DNA of 7,028 nt from Thermoleophilia bacterium (GTDB lineage Bacteria; Actinomycetota; Thermoleophilia; Gaiellales; SKUG01). Position numbers and translations under genes: made by a program. Shown piece after piece: positions 1 to 6,700 of the stretch (the first letter of the stretch is position 1; every line of letters begins with the position of its first letter). The notes beneath the pieces were generated by a model. It ran no database searches. It saw nothing but the letters and a program-made list of their open reading frames with translations, and had not been told where the DNA came from. The stretch lies in contig JAOPYW010000153.1 of assembly GCA_025964405.1 (NCBI GenBank), positions 1 to 7,028 on the forward strand, written 5' to 3'.

Positions 1-198
1 GCAGCGGGGTGCGACGCCGCTGCCCTGACCTTCGTGGGTCAGGACAACAGCGGAGCGGGTTGGTACATCCCGCCTCGGGCCGGGGCGGTCGCGGGCACGC
101 GCACCATCCAGCTGCCTGACGCGATGAGCATGGCCCTCGACGCCGATGGTGCATGTCAGTCGGCGCGGATCAGCGTGCACCTGGTGGTGGGCGCGTGA
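1..198 (+). CDS. C-terminal 65 residues of a small exported beta-sandwich protein, TasA/camelysin-like in style (5' partial)
   Basis: The reading frame is open from the first base and ends at TGA 196-198, so only the last 65 residues are present. The tail has a Cys near its start (AAGCDAAALTF), a Pro-rich stretch (WYIPPRAG), and ends with ALDADGACQSARISVHLVV. Alternating polar and hydrophobic strands ending in 'D..ACQ.A...V.L' are typical of the last strands of actinobacterial exported proteins whose signal peptides are of the SipW-cognate type (TasA/CalY-like). The two cysteines (tail residues 4 and 52) could pair outside the cell. The stop overlaps the GTG start of the next gene (GTGA, 195-198), implying translational coupling and a shared role at the surface. 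No N-terminus, signal peptide or promoter can be seen, so the family call is tentative. It could instead be any secreted Ig-like fold protein. Confidence 0.7.
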   Translation, partial: AAGCDAAALTFVGQDNSGAGWYIPPRAGAVAGTRTIQLPDAMSMALDADGACQSARISVHLVVGA

Positions 199-3100
199 CG
201 GACCGCCGCTCGTTGCTGCAAGCCATCGTGCCGTGCGTGGTCGCGCTCGCCTGCGCGAGCATCGTCCCCGGGGCATCGGCCTTCTGGTCCGGGTCGAGCG
301 CCGACGACGATGGCGTCGGCGCGGCAGCTGCGACGCGCATCATGCGAGGGGCTGCACCCTCGGTCGCTGCCCAAGGTATCGGCAGCGTGCAGGTGTCGTG
401 GGGACCTGCGCGAACGGAGGCCGGGCGCACGGTGGAGCGCTACCTCGTCGCGCGTCGCGACGAAACGGTGGGGGAGTGGGTACCGGCAGCGGCCGGCTGC
501 GCGGGGGTCGTCACGACCACCTCGTGTCTCGAGACCGGCCTCCCCGTCGGGCGCTGGTCATACCGCGTGACCCCGGTGCTCGGCACGGACTGGCGCGGAC
601 CGTCGGGCACGCCGAGCGGTTCGGTGAGCGCCGGCCCGCAGTTGATGACCCTTGATGAGCCGGTGCTCGGCGCACCGCTTCGCCCAGCCGTGTCAGGCGG
701 ACTGTCGGGCTTCGAAGCCGGCGAGGATGTCAGCTTTTCGATCGACGGCGAGCCCCTGCCCGGAGGCGCACCGACGGTGGTCGACGAATCGGGGAACGCG
801 ACGTTCGCCCTCGAACTTCCCGTGGACATCGCAGACGGCTCCTACACGGTGGAGGCGCGAGGCGCTGGCGCCGGCCACTCCTCGGCGACCACCTCGTTGC
901 TGGTCGACACGATCCGTCCGACGCTGACGAGCCGGGTGTCTCCCGCACCGAACGCGGCAGGTTGGAACACCACAACGGTTCGCCTCGCCGGCATCGTCAC
1001 CGACGGAGACGGCTCCGGAGGTGCGGGCACCTGGTACACGATCGACGGATCCGATCCGCGATCGTCGCCGACCGCGAGGCAGGAAGTGGGTGAGCTCGAG
1101 GTCGCGACGAGCCGCACAGTACGGATCTACACGGTCGACGTCGCGGGTAACGGCTCCGCCGTCGTCGACGTACCCGTCAGGATCGACCGAGTGCCACCGC
1201 AGGTCGAGATCTCCATCGCGGAGGGAGCGAACGGAGCCTCCGCCGATCCGGCCCACGACACGATCTACTACCGTGGCGTGGCGGGCGGGGCGTTCCGCCT
1301 GCTGGTGGCCGCCGACGACGCTGGTGGGTCGGGAGCGGCCGTCTTCAGCAGTTCGGGGGAGCAGGTGTCGTCGATCGGATTCAGTCACGTCGCAGGCACC
1401 GTCACGGCCCCGGTTGGCGGGCCCTACGTCGACAACGTCATGAGCTGGAGCGCGGGCACAACGAGCTCGCCGGTGCCCGTGGTGTCGGTCGCCGACGTGG
1501 CCGGCAACGTCACCACCGTCGAAGGCCGTGTAGTGCCCGACGACGCGGGCCCGATCGGTGGCTTCGTGCAGGTGACGGGCGTTCCGGAACATGGCGCCGC
1601 CTACGCGTCGACCACGTCACTGCGCGTGGACATGGTCGACGCGACCGATGATGGGTCGGGGCTGCTCGCAGGAGGACGGCGCCTGATGCGGGCGGAAGCG
1701 CCCCTGACCGCCGTGAACGGTAGGGTCGCGTGCGGGAGCTACGGTACGGAGACACAGGTGTACGGCGGCGCTGATGCGTCGTTCGATGACGTGGTTCCCA
1801 GTGGTGCGGCGTGCTACCGCTACGTCATGGAGGTGACTGACAACGTCGGCAACGTGGCTCGGTTCGCCAGCGACGAACTGCGCGTGCAGGCAGGGCCGTC
1901 GACGTCGCTCACGCCCCGCGACGTCTCCGTCACGCCCCTGACTGGAGCGCGACACCAGTGGGTGTCGGGCGCGACGGTCTACTACGACCCGACGTACGCC
2001 GGGAGCTTCGTCGTCGAGGCCCGGGCGAGTGACGACGTTTCAGGAGCACGATCGATGACGTTCCCTTCGATGGTCGGGTTCTCCGGTGGGGGTGCGGTGC
2101 TGACACCGTTGGCGGGCGACAGGTGGCGCGTGACGTATGCGTGGTCGCGCGACGGCGCGGCGGTGGAGCCCGGAACGCAGTCGGTGACAGCAACGAACGG
2201 GGCCGGACAGACCTCGAGCACTGCGAGCGCGTTCGCCGTGCGGGCCGATGCAACGGCCCCAACGGGCGTCGCGGTGTCGGTCACGGGCCTGGGCGGGACG
2301 GATGGGCGCTACGCCACGACGCGTCACCTGCAGCTCGAACTCGCCCCCGGCACCGACGCGGGCTCCGGGTTCGACGTGGACGCGACGCGACTTGCTCGCG
2401 CCTCAGCGCCGCTCTTGTCGAATGGCAGCTCGAGCGGTTCGTGCGGTGCGTTCGGGGCGTTCGTCTCGATCGCGGAGGGCGCCACGCTGGCGGCAGAGGA
2501 CGACGTGCCCGTGGACGGCACGTGCTACCGGTATCGCTACGCGGTCGTCGATCGCGTCGGCAACGAGGCCGTGTCGGTCAGTGCTGAGGTGAGGGTACAT
2601 TCGGTCGCGCCCACACCGGTGCTCGAGGTGGGCGACCTGGTCGGCGCCTCGTGGTCAGCGGCCGATTCGACGATATATTTCCGGCCGTCCGCTCCAGCGG
2701 GATCGTTCACCATGACCGTGCGCGCGGCTGACCTGACGTCCGGCATCGCATCGATCGCGCTCCCGACCCCGCCGTCCGGGTGGGAGGTCGTGTCACCGAG
2801 CGTGGCCTCGCGCACGTATTCCTGGAGCGCACCTGACCCCCCCGCGTGGCTCGGCGGGGAGGTCTCGGCCACGAGCCACGCGGGGCTGACCGGCACGGCG
2901 AACTTCGCGCTCACCCCCGACATGGCCCCACCGACGGGCGGGAGTGTGACGTATGCCTCCGAGCCCGGGTCGAACGGTGACGTCTCGGTCGTCGTCGCCA
3001 CCGGAGACGACGCGGCCTCGGGCGTCGCGCTCGGGTCGGGACGGCTACTTCGGCGCGCGGCACACCTCACGTCGGGGAGCTGCAGCGCGTTCGGCGACCG

Positions 3101-3257
3101 GGTGGTGATCGCTTCGAGCGCCGGTGCTGGCGCAACGGTCGTCGACACCTCGGTGCTGCCCGGGTGGTGTTACCGCTACGAATTCGACGTCGCCGACCGG
3201 GTGGGCAACACGGTGACCTACCTGGGTGATGAGACCGTCACGGTGGCGATCAGCTGA
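195..3257 (+). CDS. Large secreted multi-domain Ig/FN3-repeat protein (1020 aa)
   Basis: I take GTG 195 as the start. It overlaps the upstream stop (GTGA) and directly yields a signal peptide: TDRRS, a hydrophobic core at residues 7-27, then ASA|FWSG around 27-33. The further in-frame start at 153 would add 14 polar residues inside the previous gene. Seen in order: an FN3-like domain (about 52-147, with Cys102 and Cys111); an Ig-like domain (about 150-240, ending in a 'DGSYTVEA...LLVDT' strand); a chitobiase C-terminal-like domain (about 241-333, signature YTIDGSDP at 281-288); then three tandem two-domain modules (about 334-565, 566-802, 803-1020). Each module ends in a CYRY...D.VGN segment (AACYRY in the first) and carries one Cys pair (513/540, 750/777, 963/992). 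No catalytic motif, LPXTG, C-terminal membrane helix or lipobox is visible, so the mature protein is probably released or held non-covalently. A structural, adhesive or matrix role is inferred. Similar Ig-repeat proteins are common in Solirubrobacterales, but none has a function I can assign here. Confidence 0.88.
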   Translation: MTDRRSLLQAIVPCVVALACASIVPGASAFWSGSSADDDGVGAAAATRIMRGAAPSVAAQGIGSVQVSWGPARTEAGRTVERYLVARRDETVGEWVPAAAGCAGVVTTTSCLETGLPVGRWSYRVTPVLGTDWRGPSGTPSGSVSAGPQLMTLDEPVLGAPLRPAVSGGLSGFEAGEDVSFSIDGEPLPGGAPTVVDESGNATFALELPVDIADGSYTVEARGAGAGHSSATTSLLVDTIRPTLTSRVSPAPNAAGWNTTTVRLAGIVTDGDGSGGAGTWYTIDGSDPRSSPTARQEVGELEVATSRTVRIYTVDVAGNGSAVVDVPVRIDRVPPQVEISIAEGANGASADPAHDTIYYRGVAGGAFRLLVAADDAGGSGAAVFSSSGEQVSSIGFSHVAGTVTAPVGGPYVDNVMSWSAGTTSSPVPVVSVADVAGNVTTVEGRVVPDDAGPIGGFVQVTGVPEHGAAYASTTSLRVDMVDATDDGSGLLAGGRRLMRAEAPLTAVNGRVACGSYGTETQVYGGADASFDDVVPSGAACYRYVMEVTDNVGNVARFASDELRVQAGPSTSLTPRDVSVTPLTGARHQWVSGATVYYDPTYAGSFVVEARASDDVSGARSMTFPSMVGFSGGGAVLTPLAGDRWRVTYAWSRDGAAVEPGTQSVTATNGAGQTSSTASAFAVRADATAPTGVAVSVTGLGGTDGRYATTRHLQLELAPGTDAGSGFDVDATRLARASAPLLSNGSSSGSCGAFGAFVSIAEGATLAAEDDVPVDGTCYRYRYAVVDRVGNEAVSVSAEVRVHSVAPTPVLEVGDLVGASWSAADSTIYFRPSAPAGSFTMTVRAADLTSGIASIALPTPPSGWEVVSPSVASRTYSWSAPDPPAWLGGEVSATSHAGLTGTANFALTPDMAPPTGGSVTYASEPGSNGDVSVVVATGDDAASGVALGSGRLLRRAAHLTSGSCSAFGDRVVIASSAGAGATVVDTSVLPGWCYRYEFDVADRVGNTVTYLGDETVTVAIS
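1194..1889 (+). repeat. Tandem module 1 of the Ig-repeat protein
   Basis: Residues about 334-565. The first half carries the DTIYYRG...GGAFRLLVAADD strand pair. The second half carries GRRLMRAEAPL, then CGSYG (Cys513) and CYRY (Cys540), then DNVGN. Its first half is the most diverged of the three copies, with VADVAGNVTT where the others have 'SATSHAGLT' or 'TATNGAGQT'. Copies are recognised at protein level only. Confidence 0.75.
1890..2600 (+). repeat. Tandem module 2 of the Ig-repeat protein
   Basis: Residues about 566-802. It contains ATVYYDPTYAGSFVVEARASD, a TQSVTATNGAGQT strand, then a TDAGSGFDVDATRLARASAPL segment, SCGAFG (Cys750), TCYRYRY (Cys777) and DRVGN. The Cys spacing of 27 equals that of module 1. 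Confidence 0.78.
2601..3254 (+). repeat. Tandem module 3 of the Ig-repeat protein
   Basis: Residues about 803-1020. It contains STIYFRPSAPAGSFTMTVRA, EVSATSHAGLTG, SGRLLRRAAHL, SCSAFG (Cys963), WCYRYEF (Cys992) and DRVGN. The Cys spacing is 29. The module ends directly at the protein C-terminus with no added anchor. Confidence 0.78.
3250..3257. other. Convergent stop-codon overlap on the palindrome TCAGCTGA
   Basis: The Ig-repeat gene (TGA 3255-3257, + strand) and the DUF5718 gene (TGA 3252-3250, - strand) overlap tail to tail by exactly eight bases. The overlap is the perfect palindrome TCAGCTGA, so both proteins end in Ser (AGC) followed by TGA. No hairpin plus T-tract terminator is seen on either side, so transcripts from the two strands probably overlap at their 3' ends. 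Confidence 0.85.
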
Positions 3258-4131
3258 CGCTGAGGGCCGTCCGTCGCAGCACCGACGCGCCACGCAGCTC
3301 GCCGTCGCGGTGCGCGGCCACGAGCTCGTGCACCTCGTGGGGTGCGTGCACGTCGGAGGAGTAGAGCACGACGATCGACTCGTCACCGGGCGCCACGAAC
3401 GTGGTCTCCCCGAAGGGTTCGTAGCGCGAGGCGCCGATGCCGACGAGCACGCCCGTCGCACCCGACTCGTCGAGGAGCGCTCCCACGTCCTCGAGGGGCG
3501 TGTCATCGGCGCCGCGCTGATGGCGGAGGCGATCGACGAGCCAGTCGAGCAGGGGCTGGCCGATGAGCGAGTAGGTGGCGACGGCGCTGTCGACGCCGTA
3601 CGCGTGCGTCACGCCGTCGCGCTGGAGGAAGCACGCGAGGCGGAGCGGCGCGAGGTCGCCGTCGGGTTCGAGGTCAGACACGCCGAAGGCCACGGAGGCG
3701 ATGCCCTTGGAGCCGGCGCCCCAGTTCTTCTTCTCGGAGATCTTCGTGGCGTTCGGGCGGCGGAGCGAGCAGTCGTCGAAGGCGGCGACCCAGATCGGCA
3801 CGAGTCGCTCGATCGCACCGTCGTCACCGCGCAGCAGTTCGCAGTAGACGCCCATCTCGGGTTCCACCTGAATACGCAGCGGGAGGTCGCCGCTCGTCTC
3901 CGGCACCGCCAGCAGGTCACTCGCGAGCGGGAACTCCCCGAGCTGCGACGCGGCTCCCGGCGCATACCAGGGGAAGATGCCCTTGGGCATCGCAGCGGCC
4001 GCATCCACGTTGACGAAGTCGACCGCCTCGCCCGCCTGTTCGAGGTGCCCCGCGAAGTTGCCTGCCACCCCGAAGCCGAAGGTCGGTCGCAGGTCGTCGG
4101 CGTCGATGTCGTGGCGCGTGAGGTTGCTCAT
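3250..4131 (-). CDS. DUF5718 family protein, probable FAH-like fold
   Basis: A protein of 293 residues from ATG 4131, or 294 from the adjacent GTG 4134; numbering here uses the longer form. It matches from memory the DUF5718 family along its whole length: GFGVAGNFAGHLEQAGEA (20-37), PKGIFPWYAPG (50-60), VEPEMGVY (90-97), DDCSLRRPNATKISEKKNWG (120-139), GSKG (141-144), FLQRDG (169-174), LLDWLVDRL (195-203), IGASRYEPFGE (233-243) and a GDE near 250. The layout E91-P-E93, D121, R125, W138, K143 parallels the fumarylacetoacetate hydrolase superfamily, where the two Glu and the Asp bind Mg/Mn and a downstream Lys sits in the active site. A cytosolic metal-dependent enzyme on a small acid-type substrate is therefore inferred; the reaction is unknown. 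There is no signal peptide or membrane helix. The gene lies 40-43 bases after the M50 gene on the same strand. I see no Shine-Dalgarno. I prefer ATG because a TAnnnT box sits seven bases before it, as in leaderless genes. Confidence 0.87.
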   Translation of the reverse strand: MSNLTRHDIDADDLRPTFGFGVAGNFAGHLEQAGEAVDFVNVDAAAAMPKGIFPWYAPGAASQLGEFPLASDLLAVPETSGDLPLRIQVEPEMGVYCELLRGDDGAIERLVPIWVAAFDDCSLRRPNATKISEKKNWGAGSKGIASVAFGVSDLEPDGDLAPLRLACFLQRDGVTHAYGVDSAVATYSLIGQPLLDWLVDRLRHQRGADDTPLEDVGALLDESGATGVLVGIGASRYEPFGETTFVAPGDESIVVLYSSDVHAPHEVHELVAAHRDGELRGASVLRRTALSVS

Positions 4132-4138
4132 CACGCGC

Positions 4139-4165
4139 AGCGTATCTGGCCGGGCGCGGCGTCAG
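4139..4165 (-). promoter_or_regulatory. Possible leaderless promoter of the DUF5718 gene
   Basis: On the - strand, TACGCT (4144-4139) fits the actinobacterial -10 form TAnnnT and lies seven bases before the A of ATG 4131, the distance expected if transcription starts at the start codon. CTGACG (4165-4160) is a weak -35-like match at a 15-base spacer. No ribosome binding site is present before either the GTG or the ATG, which agrees with leaderless translation. Short matches like this are common by chance. Confidence 0.28.
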
Positions 4166-4174
4166 CTGTCGCGA

Positions 4175-6673
4175 CTACGGCGTGGTCGCCGCCGTGTCAC
4201 TCGTCGACGGGGCCGGGGTCGCCGTCCCGCCGCTCGAATCGCCGGCAGGAGGCGACGCCGTCGCCGGGTCGGTCACTGGCTCCTGCGCGGGGTCGCTCGT
4301 GCTCCCCGCCGAGGGGGTCGTCGTGGTCTGGGTGCTTGTCGCGTCAGTCGACTGTGGGGAGGCGGGCTGCGTACTAGCGGCATCGGCGTCGGTGCCGGTC
4401 GTCGGGGTCGTCGCGGCATCGGCACCGGCATCGGCCGCGTCGCCGGCCTCGCCATCCGGCGCCTCGGTGAGCTCGCCGCTGTCGGCGAGGATCTGGTCGA
4501 TGCTGCGCTGCACGTCGCCGACCTGCGCCGCGATCGATGCCGGCGTGGCATCGGCGCCGAGGTCGTCGATCGCATCGAGCCGTTCGAGCTCGGCCGTGAG
4601 CCGCGCGAGCAGATCCTGCGAGGGCTCCGAGCCGATCGAGACGACGATCTGGTTCGCGATCGCCGTGGTCACGCACGCCGGGCAGTTGCCGTTGAGGGCC
4701 TCGGCGATGTTGATGGGAGCGATGACGGGGCTGGTGCCGACGACCAGCACGACCTGGAACGAGACGGCGACCGTCGTGCACGCGGTGCAGTTGGCGTAGG
4801 CGTGCGCCCCGTTGCGTTCGTCGACGGCATCTCCGTCGTGCACGGTCACGAGTGAATACGCGATCTCATACGTGGTGCCGCCGTCGGTGCGGTTGACCGC
4901 CAGGGCCTGGGAGTCGTTCGCGCCCGGCGCCTCGGGCAGGTCGAACGCGAAGGCCGTGCCGGCCGTGGTCGCGGGCGCCGGTGAGGTCGCATCGGCTGCC
5001 GGAGCGGCGCCACCGGCCGCGGCATCATCGGTGGCGGGCGCCGCGCCCGATGCGATCACGATCGGCGTGCTGGGGTGCTCAGGGTCGGTGATGACGTAGA
5101 TGGCCGGCCGCTCCTCGGTGGCGCCGCCCTCGGGGGTGAGGGAGATCGCCAGATGGGTGCCGGCCGGCACGGTCGTGGGGGCGGCTGCGGCGGCGGCGGT
5201 CGGCTTCGTGGAACGCGGTGCAGTCGAGCGCGCTGCCACGGGGCGCGCGTCGACGAGCTGGTGCACGTCGCCGATCGCACCGCGATCGCTCGCGCGCACG
5301 GGCTGGTACTGACCCGCCGGCCACCACGCCCAGAGGGCGACGCCCACGAGGCCGGCAGCCGCCGTCGCGACGAGGATGCGGCGTGCGGCGTGCCCACGGC
5401 TCCACACCCATGCACGAATCGTGCTGCCCACGACGAGCCGGCGCACGATGAGCACGCTGCCGATCACCGGCAGCCCGAGAGCCAGCAGGCGCAGCACGGA
5501 GACGAGGCCGTCGACGACGTGCCCCGCGCCGAACTGGTCGGGCACGGCGGTGACGAGGTCACGCCCGCTCTCCCACGTGCTGGCGAGGAGCTTCGGAAGC
5601 AGCAGCACTGCACTGATCGTCAGACTGAGCAGCACGGGCACGACCACGAGCACCCAAGCGGTGACCAGCACACGGGCGCGGCCGGTCAGCGCCGAGCCAC
5701 TGCGGCGGTGTCCCGGGATGAGTCGCTTGAGGGTCGGCACGATGTGCGCGTAGAGGTCGGGCACCCCGGTCGCGTCGGAGAGGATGTGGTACCCGTCGGC
5801 GCGGATAACGGGGGAGAGCTGCTTGACCATCTCGAGCAGCTGGAGGCCGATGAGCAGCAGCAGGGCGTCGACACGCAGCACGAGCCATGTGGCGAGCGTG
5901 GCGACGGCGACGATCGCGTTGAAGTAGAGCCCACCGAGGTCGGTGCGCAGGCGTGCGCCGCGGGGGAGCCGATAGGCATCGGTGACGTCGGTGTAGAACG
6001 CGGGCCAGACCAGGTAGATGCCGGCACCCATCGCACTGGGCCGGCCGCCGCCGTAGCGACAGGCGGAGGCGTGCCCGAGTTCGTGGAAGGCCGCGGAGGC
6101 GACGCCGAGCACGAAGACGAGCAGGATGAGCTCGGGGCGGTCGAAGGCCTGGGCGGCGGCCGAGGCAACGCCCTTCTCGACGAGCACGAACCAGCAGACG
6201 GCGACGAAGGCGAGGAGCACGGGCGCGACGACCCAGGCCCGGTGCAGCCACGTGAACGGGGCGGTGATGCGCCCGGTGCGTTCGGGGTCGGTGACGACGA
6301 GCTTCCAGCGCAGCGCGAGGAGGGGGTTCGCGCGTTCGGGCGCATTCGCCTCGGAGCCCGCGAGCAGGCCCTGCTCGACGAGCCGCTCCCCGATCGATGC
6401 CACGTGCTGCTCTTCGCAGTCGCGCCCGAGCTTCGCGCAGAGCGCGGCTGCGAGCTGCGCGTTGTCGCGCTGCCCGTCGATCTCCTCGAGGAGCGCGAAC
6501 ATGAGCGGCCCGAGCTGCACGACCTGTCCGTCGGCGCGCCGCACGAGGGCAGCGCCCTGCTCGTAGCCCGAACCGTCGACGTCGCCGAGGAGCTCGAGCC
6601 CCTCGGCGCGCGCCAGTGGTGCGACGGTGCCGTCACGAAGCCCGACCGCTGGCCGGTCGGTGGTCGCGCTCAT
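4175..6673 (-). CDS. PqqD-like domain / M50 (site-2-type) membrane metalloprotease with exported NCxxC C-terminal domain (832 aa)
   Basis: ATG 6673 follows GAGGG by six bases. Residues about 18-105 look like a PqqD-type winged helix (VVQLGPLMFALLEEIDG, then ERLVEQGLL), the fold that in RiPP pathways binds precursor peptides. The core matches the M50 'peptide zinc metalloprotease' group (COG1994-like): HELGH at 197-201 (zinc ligands H197, H201, catalytic E198) and SPVIRADGYHILSD at 287-300, with D293 as likely third ligand. Relatives usually read NP..DG; here N is replaced by S. Membrane segments are estimated at 146-165, 181-201, 248-267, 269-287, 334-358, 389-411 and 432-451, which puts the N-terminus and active-site ends inside and the C-terminus outside. 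The roughly 380-residue exterior holds an Ala/Pro/Thr linker, beta-rich stretches, two NCxxC repeats (C629/C632, C664/C667), a helical stretch (685-730) and a disordered tail. Twenty-seven bases separate it from the upstream small repeat gene, so the two are probably co-transcribed. Proteolysis is inferred from the intact motif; the substrate is unknown. Confidence 0.9.
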   Translation of the reverse strand: MSATTDRPAVGLRDGTVAPLARAEGLELLGDVDGSGYEQGAALVRRADGQVVQLGPLMFALLEEIDGQRDNAQLAAALCAKLGRDCEEQHVASIGERLVEQGLLAGSEANAPERANPLLALRWKLVVTDPERTGRITAPFTWLHRAWVVAPVLLAFVAVCWFVLVEKGVASAAAQAFDRPELILLVFVLGVASAAFHELGHASACRYGGGRPSAMGAGIYLVWPAFYTDVTDAYRLPRGARLRTDLGGLYFNAIVAVATLATWLVLRVDALLLLIGLQLLEMVKQLSPVIRADGYHILSDATGVPDLYAHIVPTLKRLIPGHRRSGSALTGRARVLVTAWVLVVVPVLLSLTISAVLLLPKLLASTWESGRDLVTAVPDQFGAGHVVDGLVSVLRLLALGLPVIGSVLIVRRLVVGSTIRAWVWSRGHAARRILVATAAAGLVGVALWAWWPAGQYQPVRASDRGAIGDVHQLVDARPVAARSTAPRSTKPTAAAAAAPTTVPAGTHLAISLTPEGGATEERPAIYVITDPEHPSTPIVIASGAAPATDDAAAGGAAPAADATSPAPATTAGTAFAFDLPEAPGANDSQALAVNRTDGGTTYEIAYSLVTVHDGDAVDERNGAHAYANCTACTTVAVSFQVVLVVGTSPVIAPINIAEALNGNCPACVTTAIANQIVVSIGSEPSQDLLARLTAELERLDAIDDLGADATPASIAAQVGDVQRSIDQILADSGELTEAPDGEAGDAADAGADAATTPTTGTDADAASTQPASPQSTDATSTQTTTTPSAGSTSDPAQEPVTDPATASPPAGDSSGGTATPAPSTSDTAATTP
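4178..4471 (-). repeat. Low-complexity Ala/Thr/Ser/Asp/Pro-rich tail of the M50 protein
   Basis: Residues about 735-832 consist almost only of A, T, S, D, P, G, E and Q, for example DAATTPTTGTDADAAS and STQTTTTPSAGSTSD. The stretch ends in TP with no sorting signal. It is predicted to be disordered and outside the cell, resembling wall-spanning or O-glycosylated linkers of actinobacteria, though glycosylation is only a guess. Confidence 0.7.
4634..4804 (-). repeat. Duplicated NCxxC beta motif in the M50 exodomain
   Basis: Residues 624-680. Copy 1 reads HAYANCTACTTVAVSFQVVL and copy 2 reads EALNGNCPACVTTAIANQIV; the first cysteines are 35 residues apart. Each copy has an Ala-containing run, Asn-Cys-x-x-Cys, then a hydrophobic beta strand with a central Gln. 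Similar paired motifs occur, as I remember, in other actinobacterial exported proteins, where they are unexplained. Outside the membrane the CxxC pairs could form disulfides, bind metal or be redox active. Confidence 0.72.
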
Positions 6674-6679
6674 CGGCCG

Positions 6680-6684
6680 CCCTC
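6680..6684 (-). promoter_or_regulatory. Ribosome binding site of the M50 gene
   Basis: On the - strand GAGGG lies six bases before ATG 6673, inside the 27-base gap after the TAG of the small repeat gene. It supports this start, with independent ribosome loading downstream of a close upstream gene. Confidence 0.55.
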
Positions 6685-6700
6685 GTGCAGCAGCTGGCGG

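Noticed and set aside
153..194. Earlier in-frame start for the Ig-repeat protein (GTG or similar at 153)
   Set aside because: It would place 14 polar residues before the signal peptide and overlap the upstream gene by 46 bases. GTG 195 gives a normal GTGA coupling.
146..655. 169-codon open frame on the + strand at the start of the Ig-repeat gene
   Set aside because: The translation is Arg/Gly-rich and unstructured, and it competes with a frame carrying a signal peptide and FN3-like domain.
693..1592. 299-codon open frame on the - strand
   Set aside because: It is antisense to the Ig-repeat gene. The translation is Arg/His/Asp-rich with no domain, while the + strand frame has clear repeats and conserved Cys pairs.
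3327..3352. Inverted repeat CGTGCAC...GTGCACG as a terminator for the + strand gene
   Set aside because: GTGCAC is itself a palindrome encoding Val-His twice in the DUF5718 C-terminus. There is no T-tract.
3226..4377. 383-codon open frame on the + strand
   Set aside because: It lies opposite the DUF5718 gene and the end of the M50 gene. Its translation is Arg/Glu/Val-biased without any fold, as expected for a GC-rich antisense frame.
6071..6085. Possibility that the M50 domain is a dead pseudo-protease
   Set aside because: His-Glu-x-x-His is intact, and D293-G294 is at a normal distance with suitable membrane topology.
5686..6636. 316-codon open frame on the - strand overlapping the M50 gene in another frame
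   Set aside because: The translation is Ser/Pro/Arg low complexity, and the M50 frame there holds HELGH and the membrane helices.
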